A stretch of DNA of 64,000 nucleotides from Bacillota bacterium (GTDB lineage: Bacteria; Bacillota; Clostridia; Lachnospirales; Lachnospiraceae): positions 55,468 through 119,467 of the forward strand of contig JAEZGK010000002.1 of the NCBI GenBank assembly GCA_023437365.1, read 5' to 3'. This document shows positions 9,104 through 17,603 of this stretch, piece by piece. Position 1 is the first letter of the stretch. The number at the start of each line of letters is the position of its first letter. The notes beneath the pieces were generated by a model. That model had not been told where the DNA came from, did no database searches, and saw only the letters and a list, made by a program, of their open reading frames with translations. A program made the position numbers and the translations under genes.

Positions 9104-11428
9104 ATGAGTATTTATGATACACTGAATCCCGAACAGAAGCGCGCTGTGCTTCATGACAAGGGGCCGCTTCTGATCTTAGCCGGGGCAGGCTCCGGAAAGA
9201 CGCGTGTTCTGACCCACCGTATCGCGTATCTGATTGAGGAACGAGGAGTAAATCCTTATAACATATTGGCTATTACCTTCACCAATAAAGCGGCCAAGGA
9301 GATGCGGGAACGTGTCGACAGGATCGTGGGCTACGGTTCGGAAAACATCTGGGTCTCCACCTTCCATTCCACCTGCGTCCGGATCTTACGCAGATACATA
9401 GATACCATAGGCTATTCCAGAAGCTTTACCATCTATGATTCCGATGATCAGAAGACCCTGATGAAGGAAATCTGTAAATACTTAAATATCGATACGAAGA
9501 AGACCAACGAGCGAGCCATCCTATCGGTCATCTCCAAAGCGAAGGATGAGCTGGTCTCTCCCGAAGAATTTGCCCGGAATGCAGGCCGTGACCTGACGCA
9601 GAACCGATATGCTCAAGCCTATGCTGAATATCAGAAGAGACTTCGCCAGAGTAATGCTCTGGATTTTGATGATTTGATCTATAAGACCGTTGAATTGTTT
9701 CAGCTGAATTCAGAGGCCCTTGCTTACTTCCAGAACCGTTTTCGCTATATTATGGTGGACGAGTATCAGGATACGAACACTGCTCAATTCCGTCTGATTC
9801 ATCTGCTTTCCTCCGGTGTGAACATTTACGGAGAAAGAGAATATAATCTTTGTGTAGTGGGTGATGATGACCAGTCCATCTATAAGTTCCGCGGTGCGAA
9901 TATCTATAACATCTTAAACTTTGAGAAATCCTTTCCGAATACAGAGGTGATTAAGCTGGAGCAGAACTACCGCTCCACGAAAAGCATTCTGAACGCCGCC
10001 AATGAAGTAATCTGTAACAATCAGGGGCGAAAGGATAAGTCACTCTGGACTGAAAATGAGGAAGGGGAGCCGGTTCATTTCACTCAGTTTGAAACTGATT
10101 TTGAAGAGGCAGATCATGTCACTGCCGAGATTAGAAGAATTGTGGACAGCGGTGCCGCGAATTATCAGGATTTCGCCATTCTCTACAGAACCAATGCTCA
10201 GTCCCGTCTGTTCGAGGAAAAGCTGCTGCTGCGCAACATTCCCTATAAGATCATCGGCGGTGTGAATTTCTATGCCCGTAAGGAGATCAAGGATATGCTC
10301 GCCTACTTAAAGACCATTGACAACGGTCTGGACAGTCTGGCGGTCAAAAGAATTATCAATGTACCCAGAAGAGGCATTGGTCTGACTACCGTGGATAAGG
10401 TCAATGATTATGCCGTAGCTAACGACATGAGCTTTTATGAGGCACTGACCAGGGCTCATTATATCCCGGGTCTGGAACGCTCCGCCTCCAAGATTGCTCC
10501 CTTTGTCAGTCTGATTGAGGGTCTGAAATCCAGAATAAAGCAGGAGGGCTATTCCCTTCGAGAGCTGATTGATGATATTCTGGATGCCACCGGATACCTA
10601 AGAGAGCTGGAGGAAGTGAAGGATGAGGATGCACAGGACCGGATCGGCAATATCAACGAACTTGTGAATAAGCTTGTCACCTATGAGGAAAATGCCGAAG
10701 AGCTTCCCACCTTAAGCGGGTTCTTAGAGGAGGTTGCTCTGGTTGCCGATATTGATACCCTGGAGGAAGGGTCAGACCATATTGTCCTGATGACACTCCA
10801 CAGTGCGAAGGGTCTGGAATTTCCTTACGTATATCTTTGCGGTATGGAGGAAGGGATCTTCCCCGGATATATGTCCATCTTTGCAGATAATCCGGTTGAG
10901 GAGATTGAGGAGGAGCGACGCCTTTGTTACGTCGGTATCACCCGGGCGATGAAGCAGCTGTCGCTGTCTGCGGCAAGGCAGCGGATGCTTCGAGGCGAAA
11001 CCCAGTACAATAAACCCTCCCGGTTTGTGAATGAAATCCCAAGATATCTGATTAAGATGAATACCCCTGGGACGAGAAGATCACAATTTACCTTTGAAGA
11101 GGATACCTCTTCATCCAAACGTTCCTTCGGTCGTTCTTTTGACAGCTATGACAATGAGATTAATTTCGACAAGCCCCATGCATCCACCAATGCAAAACCT
11201 CAAGCTAGTTATAAGCCTTACCTTACCGAGACAAAGCAATTCGAGGGTAAGCAGATGGGTACCTTGAATTACGGCGTCGGTGACACGGTAAAGCATATCA
11301 AATTCGGTATCGGCATCGTAACAGATATCACGAAGGGCGGCAAGGATTATGAGGTTACCGTGGACTTCCCGAACTTCGGCATCAAGAAGCTTCTGTCCAC
11401 CTTCGCTAACCTGATAAAAATTGATTGA
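9104..11428 (+). CDS. pcrA: ATP-dependent DNA helicase PcrA/UvrD
   Basis: This superfamily 1A 3'-5' helicase has 774 residues. Motifs appear in order: GAGSGKTRVLTHR (I, Walker A), FTNKAAKEM (Ia), VDEYQDTN (II), GDDDQSIYKFRGA (III), LEQNYRS (IV), LMTLHSAKGLEF (V) and RLCYVGITRA (VI). The C-terminus ends with a VGDTVKHIKFGIGIV segment, the Tudor-like tail through which PcrA is known to contact RNA polymerase. ATG 9104 follows TTGGAGG by about 8 nt; the in-frame TTG at 9092 is inside that ribosome binding site. PcrA works in nucleotide excision repair, rolling-circle replication and removal of RecA and transcription obstacles. It appears monocistronic. Confidence 0.96.
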   Translation: MSIYDTLNPEQKRAVLHDKGPLLILAGAGSGKTRVLTHRIAYLIEERGVNPYNILAITFTNKAAKEMRERVDRIVGYGSENIWVSTFHSTCVRILRRYIDTIGYSRSFTIYDSDDQKTLMKEICKYLNIDTKKTNERAILSVISKAKDELVSPEEFARNAGRDLTQNRYAQAYAEYQKRLRQSNALDFDDLIYKTVELFQLNSEALAYFQNRFRYIMVDEYQDTNTAQFRLIHLLSSGVNIYGEREYNLCVVGDDDQSIYKFRGANIYNILNFEKSFPNTEVIKLEQNYRSTKSILNAANEVICNNQGRKDKSLWTENEEGEPVHFTQFETDFEEADHVTAEIRRIVDSGAANYQDFAILYRTNAQSRLFEEKLLLRNIPYKIIGGVNFYARKEIKDMLAYLKTIDNGLDSLAVKRIINVPRRGIGLTTVDKVNDYAVANDMSFYEALTRAHYIPGLERSASKIAPFVSLIEGLKSRIKQEGYSLRELIDDILDATGYLRELEEVKDEDAQDRIGNINELVNKLVTYEENAEELPTLSGFLEEVALVADIDTLEEGSDHIVLMTLHSAKGLEFPYVYLCGMEEGIFPGYMSIFADNPVEEIEEERRLCYVGITRAMKQLSLSAARQRMLRGETQYNKPSRFVNEIPRYLIKMNTPGTRRSQFTFEEDTSSSKRSFGRSFDSYDNEINFDKPHASTNAKPQASYKPYLTETKQFEGKQMGTLNYGVGDTVKHIKFGIGIVTDITKGGKDYEVTVDFPNFGIKKLLSTFANLIKID

Positions 11429-11681
11429 TAAATAGTACAGCAAAGGTAACTCAGCTTAATGATATGTCCTTTGACACTAATGTCCTATTTATGAATAAAT
11501 TTGATTATCCTAAGAAATATTATAGTAATGACAAATAATTTGTGCTATACTATAGCCAAAGCAAGCAATTGCCAATGCATACCATTTTCTCCGGAATACA
11601 TTTCATATTGTGTATGCAATATTCATATCAGCATTACAAGGAACTATTGCCTTGTCATAAATATCAGAAGGGAGTGTTTTC

Positions 11682-11951
11682 ATGGGAAACAAACTGGAAG
11701 AGCTTTTAAGCACAATGAAATTAGGTGAACTGGTTCACAAAAAGGATTCCAGCGACAAGAAGAAGCATGTGGTTCTGTGTGTTCTCGCAGTAATCGGCGG
11801 TGTCGCTGCTGTCGCTGCAATCGCCTATGCAGTATACAGATATATGAACCCCGACTATCTCGAGGATTTCGATGATGACTTCGATGATTACGAGGATGAT
11901 ACCGATGCTACCGATGAGGAAGAGACCTCCTCCACCGCTTCGGAAGAATAA
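11682..11951 (+). CDS. Small single-pass membrane protein with acidic tail
   Basis: The 89-residue protein begins at ATG 11682 after AGAAGGGAG. It has a basic cytoplasmic-type region (KKDSSDKKKH), one strong membrane helix (about residues 29-48) and a tail made mostly of Asp, Glu, Ser and Thr (DDFDDYEDDTDATDEEE). I recognise this as a type common in Lachnospiraceae but know no function. It is monocistronic, with a good terminator 15 nt after the stop. Confidence 0.75.
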   Translation: MGNKLEELLSTMKLGELVHKKDSSDKKKHVVLCVLAVIGGVAAVAAIAYAVYRYMNPDYLEDFDDDFDDYEDDTDATDEEETSSTASEE

Positions 11952-11965
11952 ATAAGATAAAAGTA

Positions 11966-12003
11966 ACGGGTATTGCATCGCTTGGTGCAGTACCCGCTTT
12001 TTA
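11966..12003 (+). terminator. Intrinsic terminator after the small membrane protein gene
   Basis: An inverted repeat pairs ACGGGTATTGCA with TGCAGTACCCG around a short loop and is followed by CTTTTTATG. Confidence 0.85.
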
Positions 12004-12020
12004 TGCTATTCTATTTAAGA

Positions 12021-12300
12021 AACATAAGCAATGATCTGTGAGCTTTGGATCATGATTTAAATCATAAGTATTGATCTGTGAGCATCAGATTATGATCTAA
12101 ATCATAAGCATTGATCTGTGAACTTCGGATCATAAATTAAGTCATAAGCATTGATCTGTGAGCTTTGGATCATGATTTAAATTATAAGCATTGATTTGTG
12201 AGCTTCGGATCATGATTTAAATTATAAGCATTGATTTGTGAGCTTCGGATCATGATTTAAATCATAAGCATTGATTTGTGAGCTTCGGATCATGATTTAA
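12021..12300. repeat. Minisatellite of seven 40-bp units
   Basis: Seven contiguous units, each exactly 40 bp, fill the gap between two convergent genes (about 425 bp in all). Each unit has the form ATCATAAGCATTGATYTGTG followed by AGCTTCGGATCATGATTTAA. The last three units are nearly identical and the first three diverge most. Each junction of two units forms ATGATTTAAATCAT, a perfect 14-bp palindrome in the intact copies, and within each unit TGATC and GATCA can pair. No spacers are present, so it is not a CRISPR array. Nothing else is seen in this gap except the terminator at 11966. Confidence 0.97.
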
Positions 12301-12376
12301 TTACATATTGGTAATATTTACTATATAGATATTATCACTATCTCTTCCGGTTACTACACTGGCTGGTTTTGCTATT

Positions 12377-13357
12377 TTATTTATTTCCTGTAAATTCCGT
12401 ATTTACAAACTCCTGATATTCTACTCTGAAAGGCAGCATCCCCGCGTCCTCAAGGATATCCTGCAGGAAGCTTAAGCTTCCTTCTTCCAGAGTTAAATTC
12501 TTCTTCCAGGTATCCTGTTCCTGATATCTGGCAATCATGATTGCCAGCTCCTCCTTGGTTGTATCGGGGAATTGAGGCTTAATGCTTCGCGCCACGTCGG
12601 CAGCAGAATGAGAATTCACATATTCCAAGCCCTTTTGAAGTCCCTTCATAAAAAGCTTCAGCTGCTCCTGACGATTAGCCGGACAGTCCTTTCGTATGCA
12701 AATCGCTGTCTCTGGGATTCTTCCGCTCTCATCACCAAGGGCTGCTACTACCTTGCCGCTACCCTCCAGCTCCAGAGTCGTCGCAGTAGGTTCGTAGACT
12801 AGAGCGTAATCCCCTTTACCGGAGGTGAATTCCTTAGCGACAGAGCTTAATTCCACATCAGACAGAAGGCTAAGCTCCGTCTTCCCCTTAACTCCATGCT
12901 TTTTAAGGACATATTCCAGTACTGCTTCCGTGAGCTTCCCTCCGCCGTTCATCACTGTCTTTCCCTTCAGCCGATCCCAGGTAAACTGCTCCACCGCATC
13001 TCTGGAGACCAGCAATTCTTCCGCCCTCTGGGTTAACTGACCGATGCAGATCAGTCCGTCCTTCGCTTTTTTACTATCAGTTAAGGTAAGCGGCACCTCG
13101 GTTCCAAGTATCCCAATCTCGCATTTTCCTGCCAGCAGGGCATCCTTGGTTTTTTCAGCCCCCTGTCCCCCTGTCAATTGGACATGTAATCCCTCGTTTT
13201 TGATATACCCCTTCTCAATTGCTACATACAAAGGAGCATAGCTAACCGAGTGGGCAGCTTCATTTATCACAAATTCAGACAGCCCAAGCTCTTTGCCACA
13301 GCTGCCAAACATAACAGTCATAAACAATATGACGAGACATCCCCATAGTCTTTTCAT
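12377..13357 (-). CDS. NitT/TauT-type ABC transporter substrate-binding lipoprotein
   Basis: The start is ATG 13357, 5 nt after GGAGG; a frame extension to 13378 lacks a ribosome binding site. The 326-residue product begins KRLWGCLVILFMTVMFGSC, a lipoprotein signal with Cys as the lipidation site. The body follows the SsuA/THI5-like fold: SVSYAPLYVAIEKGY, an LTGGQGAEK segment and the KGKTVMNGGGK region. Such proteins capture small anions, sulfonates or thiamine precursors. No permease or ATPase gene is adjacent, so it either works with a transporter elsewhere or is orphaned. Confidence 0.85.
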   Translation of the reverse strand: MKRLWGCLVILFMTVMFGSCGKELGLSEFVINEAAHSVSYAPLYVAIEKGYIKNEGLHVQLTGGQGAEKTKDALLAGKCEIGILGTEVPLTLTDSKKAKDGLICIGQLTQRAEELLVSRDAVEQFTWDRLKGKTVMNGGGKLTEAVLEYVLKKHGVKGKTELSLLSDVELSSVAKEFTSGKGDYALVYEPTATTLELEGSGKVVAALGDESGRIPETAICIRKDCPANRQEQLKLFMKGLQKGLEYVNSHSAADVARSIKPQFPDTTKEELAIMIARYQEQDTWKKNLTLEEGSLSFLQDILEDAGMLPFRVEYQEFVNTEFTGNK

Positions 13358-13602
13358 GAATTCCTCCGAAGCTTTCATTTATTCAATAGTAAATTATATT
13401 CCGGGGGTTTGGTCTTATGAGTATTGTTCGTACGGAATTTACCAAGCACTCCTCAGCTGAGATATTCCCTGTCCTGCCTGCTTTGACTTTTCAATATTAT
13501 ATTATCAAGCCCTCTACACCATTATTATGAATACTCTCTATCATTAATAATGAGACCCTTATGAAAATGAGATCATTATGATATTATTTCTGGTTGATTA
13601 AG

Positions 13603-15144
13603 TTATTTTAAATATATAAAATCAGAGAATTCTGCTGTTCCTCCCAGCTCTTTTGTTGCATATTGGAATAGTCCGAACCTGCAGCCCGTAAAATGATCCA
13701 TCTTGAAATAAAGCTTATGGGTGATCCCAAGCTGCTTAAAGTCTCCGTCTTCCTGATAATAGAAGGTCGCTTCATCCATCCCGTCCGTGAAATCTATGGA
13801 TACCTTCAAGGTTACCTTGCTGCTGTCGATGGGTATTCGTGCAAATTCCATTCCCGGCTCAGTATCACCGGGTAAGGCGTAAAATCCTTCATTCTCCGCT
13901 ACTCTGGCAAGCATGGCAAGATAATATCTATTCTCCTCCCTGGTAATCGCGATCAAGCCGTAACAGCCCTGAAAAGCACAGATCCCGGCATAGTCTCCGC
14001 TCTTAATATTTCTTCCCTCTACCGTGATAACTGCTTCACACTTCGGATATACTGTCCGTTGTGTTAAGGTATTGACTGCCAGTCCGACATTGTTACTGAG
14101 CTTTCCGGTACGAATCCGAAGTACCCCCGGCGGCTCCGTGACTGACCAAAGATGTTCCTGGGGGGTATGATTCCACTGCCAGAAGCTTTTCAGCTTCACC
14201 TTTCCATTCTGGTCCGATTCATACCTAAAGTCATCGCTGCCCTCCAAGGGCTCGTAGTTGTAATCCGCTCTGGTACTCTTCACGGATAGGTCCAGAGGAG
14301 CCTTTCCCGCAATTCCAAGCACAGGAAAATCCTCTTCCCAATGCATCGGAACCAGCACCGGGATACGTCCGACCGCCCCGTGATCCTGAAAGAGCATAGC
14401 ATACCAATCTCCCTCCGGAGTATCCACGATTCCTCCTTGCGCCGCACCGCAGTTGTGATATCCTAGATCATCGTCAAAGATATCTCTTCCAATGAATTCC
14501 CCTTCGAGAGAGTCCGCTACAAAGCAAGCCTCTGTCCTTCTGCCCGGTGCCTCCATCGGCCAATGTATAAGAAAAAGATAGTATTTCCCATTGATTTTAT
14601 ACAGGTGTGAGCCTTCATAGCCCAGTATTACCTTTGATTTATCCTTCTCTGACACAATCAGGCGGTGTAATCCATCAGGCTTCGGTCCTGTAAAGTCAGC
14701 CTTCAGTTCAATCAGATAGATATCCGTATTACCATAGACGATATATACTCTGTCATCATCAAAAAGCAGGGAACAGTCATGGTAAAAGCCTTCGACATAC
14801 TGCTTTCTCCAGGGACCACAGATATCCTCTGCCTGATACAGATAGGTCTTATGCGTATCATTTGCCACGAAGCACACATAGAAGGTGCCTTTATAATACC
14901 TCAGTGATGCAGCCCACATACCCTTTCCATAGATGCACTGATCCCCTTCGAGACACTGCGCTGGTGTATCATCCAGACTGTCAAAGATATAGGTTACGAT
15001 CTCCCAATTAATCAGGTCGTAGGAACGCAGGATCACTCCACCCGGCAGGAAGTGCATCGTCGTACTGATCATATAATAAGTGTCCCCCACCCGGATGACA
15101 TCCGGATCGGGATAATCGGATTTTAAGATAGGATTGGTATTCAT
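13603..15144 (-). CDS. Glycoside hydrolase family 43 (beta-xylosidase/arabinofuranosidase-like)
   Basis: The 513-residue protein lacks a signal peptide and should act in the cytoplasm on imported oligosaccharides. The N-terminal five-bladed propeller starts with LKSDYPDPDVIRVGDTYY, containing the catalytic base Asp, followed by GGVILRSYDLINWE. The other GH43 acids are probably the Asp of YHDCSLLFDDD and the Glu of GYEGSHLYKING. Residues from about 320 form a beta-sandwich domain like that of GH43 beta-xylosidases. No sugar transporter is adjacent. It most resembles xylan/arabinoxylan-active GH43 enzymes, but the exact linkage cannot be read from sequence. Confidence 0.88.
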   Translation of the reverse strand: MNTNPILKSDYPDPDVIRVGDTYYMISTTMHFLPGGVILRSYDLINWEIVTYIFDSLDDTPAQCLEGDQCIYGKGMWAASLRYYKGTFYVCFVANDTHKTYLYQAEDICGPWRKQYVEGFYHDCSLLFDDDRVYIVYGNTDIYLIELKADFTGPKPDGLHRLIVSEKDKSKVILGYEGSHLYKINGKYYLFLIHWPMEAPGRRTEACFVADSLEGEFIGRDIFDDDLGYHNCGAAQGGIVDTPEGDWYAMLFQDHGAVGRIPVLVPMHWEEDFPVLGIAGKAPLDLSVKSTRADYNYEPLEGSDDFRYESDQNGKVKLKSFWQWNHTPQEHLWSVTEPPGVLRIRTGKLSNNVGLAVNTLTQRTVYPKCEAVITVEGRNIKSGDYAGICAFQGCYGLIAITREENRYYLAMLARVAENEGFYALPGDTEPGMEFARIPIDSSKVTLKVSIDFTDGMDEATFYYQEDGDFKQLGITHKLYFKMDHFTGCRFGLFQYATKELGGTAEFSDFIYLK

Positions 15145-15327
15145 ACTTGAACCTCGCTTCTGATCATTATAAGGATATCTCAGTTTTATAACTGCCTACT
15201 TATGCAGTATTATGATTACTTACTATTAGACAATTATATTATTTCTATGAACGAGGAACAATGATCAATCCTCTCAGATCATTGATATTTTCTATAAAAA
15301 TTGTTTACATTGGGATACATAAAAGCT

Positions 15328-15609
15328 TCAGTCTACCATACAGCATGATTCTCTTCTCGCCATCCCATTCAAATCTTGATACGGATAAGGCAGTTTCACC
15401 CGCCTCCCAGCATTGTGTCGGGAAATGATGCTTTGCATATTCTGGATTACTCCTATGACTTCAAGTAGTTTACCTAATTGCTCTCTGCTTCCTTCGTCAG
15501 TAAAAGTATCTTCCTCTCTGATACCTAAATCCTGAATAAGGCTAAATACCCCGGTATTATCAACCAGATTAATTAAATCGTTATCCTCTTTTAAATATGC
15601 GTAATACAT
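15328..15609 (-). pseudogene. Truncated copy of the serine-recombinase-like protein
   Basis: The start at ATG 15609 lies 8 nt after AGAGGGGG, and the first ~55 codons are almost identical to the paralogue at 19325-19861 (same MYYAYLKEDND opening and FTDEGSREQLGKLLE segment). Similarity stops abruptly after about residue 57. The remaining codons encode an unrelated tail, so the helix-turn-helix domain is missing. Upstream DNA is also shared with the paralogue to about 15890, showing that a whole block was duplicated. It is probably non-functional. Confidence 0.75.
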
Positions 15610-15971
15610 ACTGTCTGCCCCCTCTCCCAAAATCTTAAAGATTTTGGTTTCCTAAAATATAGTACCTATAATAGATTTACGAATGCTTTCCCATAATATT
15701 TTCCAGTTTATCTTTAATTCTTAATTAATGAAAATACCCTTTATAAATCTCTTTATCATAAAAGAAATGCACGAACCTATTACGGGAAAAATCACAAAAT
15801 TCTAAGTTTTGTTGTTCCAAAGCTATAGGATAATGACTATTCAAAACCTCTCTTAACCTACTAATCCTCCTTTACTTTAATGCTTCTAACTGATGTTAGC
15901 ATCTAAATAGTACAAAACAAAATGAGACATTCCCTTGAAATAATGTATAATAACAAGAGGAGGAACTCATT

Positions 15972-16271
15972 ATGCCAAGAAAATCAAAACAACACACTAA
16001 ACAGTTCAAGTTGGATGCTATCAACTATCGCAAGGATCATCCTGATCTTACTCAGACTGAATGTGCCAAGAATCTCGGAATAGGTTTAAGTACCTTAGCC
16101 AAATGGGAGGCTCAATTCCGTGACCACGATGGTGACATTCCCGTTAGAGGTTCCGGTAACTACGAATCAGATGAACAAAAGGAAATCGCTCGTCTCAAAC
16201 GTGAGCTCCGTGATGCTCAGGATGCACTTGATGTGTTAAAAAAAGCCATCGGCATTCTGGGGAAAGATTAA
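15972..16271 (+). CDS. IS3-family transposase OrfA (helix-turn-helix subunit)
   Basis: The 99-residue protein has the OrfA layout: a basic start (MPRKSKQHTKQFKLDAINY), a helix-turn-helix around LTQTECAKNLGIGLSTLAKW and a C-terminal leucine-zipper-like helix (EIARLKRELRDAQDALDVL). An AGAGGAGG ribosome binding site precedes the ATG. It would bind the inverted repeats, but its OrfB partner is broken, so the element cannot move by itself. Confidence 0.85.
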   Translation: MPRKSKQHTKQFKLDAINYRKDHPDLTQTECAKNLGIGLSTLAKWEAQFRDHDGDIPVRGSGNYESDEQKEIARLKRELRDAQDALDVLKKAIGILGKD

Positions 16272-16595
16272 CAGAAGCTATCTATACTGAAGTTTCTGCT
16301 AAGGTAGAGGCATCTAAAGTTACAAGACGCCGAGTCTCTACTTCCGGAATGCTGAAATTTTTAGGCGTGTCCCGCTCTGGATATCATGCTTTTCTGAATC
16401 GAAAAGTCTCTTCCTCTAACCACGTAAAGAGGCTGTCAAAAAGGTATTCGTAACTACAGCCACGCCTATAAGCTTGTTTTCGAATATATCGAAACCTTTT
16501 ATAACACCGTTAGGATTCATAGTCATTGTGACTATTTGTCTCCTAACAAATATGAGAAAATGTATGAGAGGGCTATGTCTCTGCCTGCTGCTTAA
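16272..16595 (+). pseudogene. Remnant of IS3 OrfB transposase
   Basis: The N-terminal part reads as an OrfB start (LTEAIYTEVSAKVEASK, then GMLKFLGVSRSGYHAFL) and the end reads as the OrfB C-terminus (VFEYIETFYNTVRIHSHCDY, ending SLPAA). The middle, containing most of the DDE catalytic domain, is missing, and the two parts are not in one continuous frame. Confidence 0.75.
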
Positions 16596-16785
16596 CAGGC
16601 AGAACTTCTCATTTTATCTTGTACTAAATCTTGACACAGGACCATCCGTTTTTTTGCAATATTAAGACCTGCATTATAATTCTTATTCCTCCTCCCAATA
16701 TACTTATCTTATGTCCCTCAAAATGTGTCCAACTTTCTTGATATATGTCATATTTTTCTTAACTGCAGAAATTTTTAATAAATAG

Positions 16786-16820
16786 AAAAAGGTCACAACA
16801 GCCTAAACTGTGTGACCAAA
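16786..16820 (-). terminator. Terminator of toxin-immunity cassette 3
   Basis: On the minus strand a TGGTCACACAG / TGTTGTGACC stem is followed by a run of Ts, 5 nt after the immunity stop codon. Nearly the same element follows the other two immunity genes (20462-20494 and 28111-28143). Confidence 0.85.
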
Positions 16821-16824
16821 TTCT

Positions 16825-17193
16825 TTATAATCGACCTAATCCCTTTTCTAAGTTATAACTCATTTGCATAGTACTTTTTTTCATAAAATACTCTGCTTGT
16901 TGTAATATAAACTTATCATCCCCAAGTCTTTCCAGTACAGTGCAAGCTAATACTTCTTTTACTTTCTCGTCATCAGATAAAGCCATTAGTTCAAAAAAAT
17001 CAAAGATTCTTTTCAACAAATCTATATCGTCATTCATTTTTAACTTTTCAATTAATAAAGGATTTAAAATATCACCAAAAACTATATGCGCTCCTGGTGG
17101 TTCACCATCCCACCAATCTAATTCATTTATATAGGACTGTTCAATTTCAGGTATAGTTTGCAATAGGTTATCAATTAAATGTAAATATGTCAT
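16825..17193 (-). CDS. Probable immunity protein of displaced cassette 3
   Basis: The 122-residue acidic protein contains WWDGEPPGAHIVFGDILNP and a helical second half (RIFDFFELMALSDDEKVKEV), a pattern I associate with immunity-type proteins next to polymorphic toxins; I cannot name the family with certainty. Its ATG overlaps the stop of the upstream toxin tail by 4 nt (ATGA), indicating translational coupling. Retention of an intact immunity gene beside a truncated toxin fits a role in protecting against kin that still deploy this toxin. Confidence 0.7.
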   Translation of the reverse strand: MTYLHLIDNLLQTIPEIEQSYINELDWWDGEPPGAHIVFGDILNPLLIEKLKMNDDIDLLKRIFDFFELMALSDDEKVKEVLACTVLERLGDDKFILQQAEYFMKKSTMQMSYNLEKGLGRL

Positions 17194-17516
17194 TTGTTTA
17201 CCCCTTTCAATGCGTTATTTAAATCATTTAATAGATTTTGTGCTAAACTACGGTCAGAAGGACTTAGAGTTTCCTTTTTTAATATATTTTCGAGATTTTT
17301 AGCTCTTTCTATTCCTTTCTGAATATGAGATTTACCCCCTACCAATTGTCCAGTACTCAACTCATATTTTATGGCGTCTGCAAGACCTCCATCTCCTATA
17401 GTGGCTCCCGGGCGATACATTTCATTTATAGCATTCTTTAATTTAGTATTAGAAGCAGAATCTAATAAAGTATCTCTTACACTCTTACTCGCTCCCTTGG
17501 CATTAACATTACCAAG
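17190..17516 (-). pseudogene. 5'-truncated toxin C-terminal domain, displaced cassette 3
   Basis: The open frame begins directly after an in-frame TAG at 17517-17519 with LGNVNAKGASKSVRD and ends with NALKGVNK. The KGASKS segment, with about 18 identical nucleotides around it, is shared with the cassette at 20785-21828, marking the boundary between a common pre-toxin region and a variable toxin tail. The tail contains YRPGATIGDGGLADAIKYE and GGKSHIQKGIERAKNLE, a compact domain I recognise from ends of RHS-type toxins without knowing its activity. The 5' part of the RHS frame is gone, probably cut by the adjacent IS110 element. Met codon 17420 could start a 76-residue fragment. Confidence 0.65.
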
Positions 17517-17603
17517 CTAAAATAAGAATCCAATAAGCTCTTTCCCTTATAAAAGAGCCTTGTCTCGTTATATTACCGCATTTCCAAATCTTCCTTAATT
17601 ATA

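Larger units (their letters stand above)
15894..16636 (+). mobile_element. IS3-family element, internally deleted
   Basis: The ends carry related inverted sequences: TAGTACAAAACAAAATGAGA on the left and, on the opposite strand at the right, TAGTACAAGATAAAATGAGA. The inside holds an intact OrfA-like gene and a collapsed OrfB. At about 740 bp it is too short for a functional IS3 element. It is inserted in the conserved spacer between the third immunity cassette and the truncated recombinase-like gene; the equivalent spacer at 19862-20460 lacks it. Confidence 0.75.

Noticed and set aside
12021..12300. Regular 40-bp repeats as a CRISPR array
   Set aside because: The units are contiguous with no unique spacers, and no cas gene is in the window.
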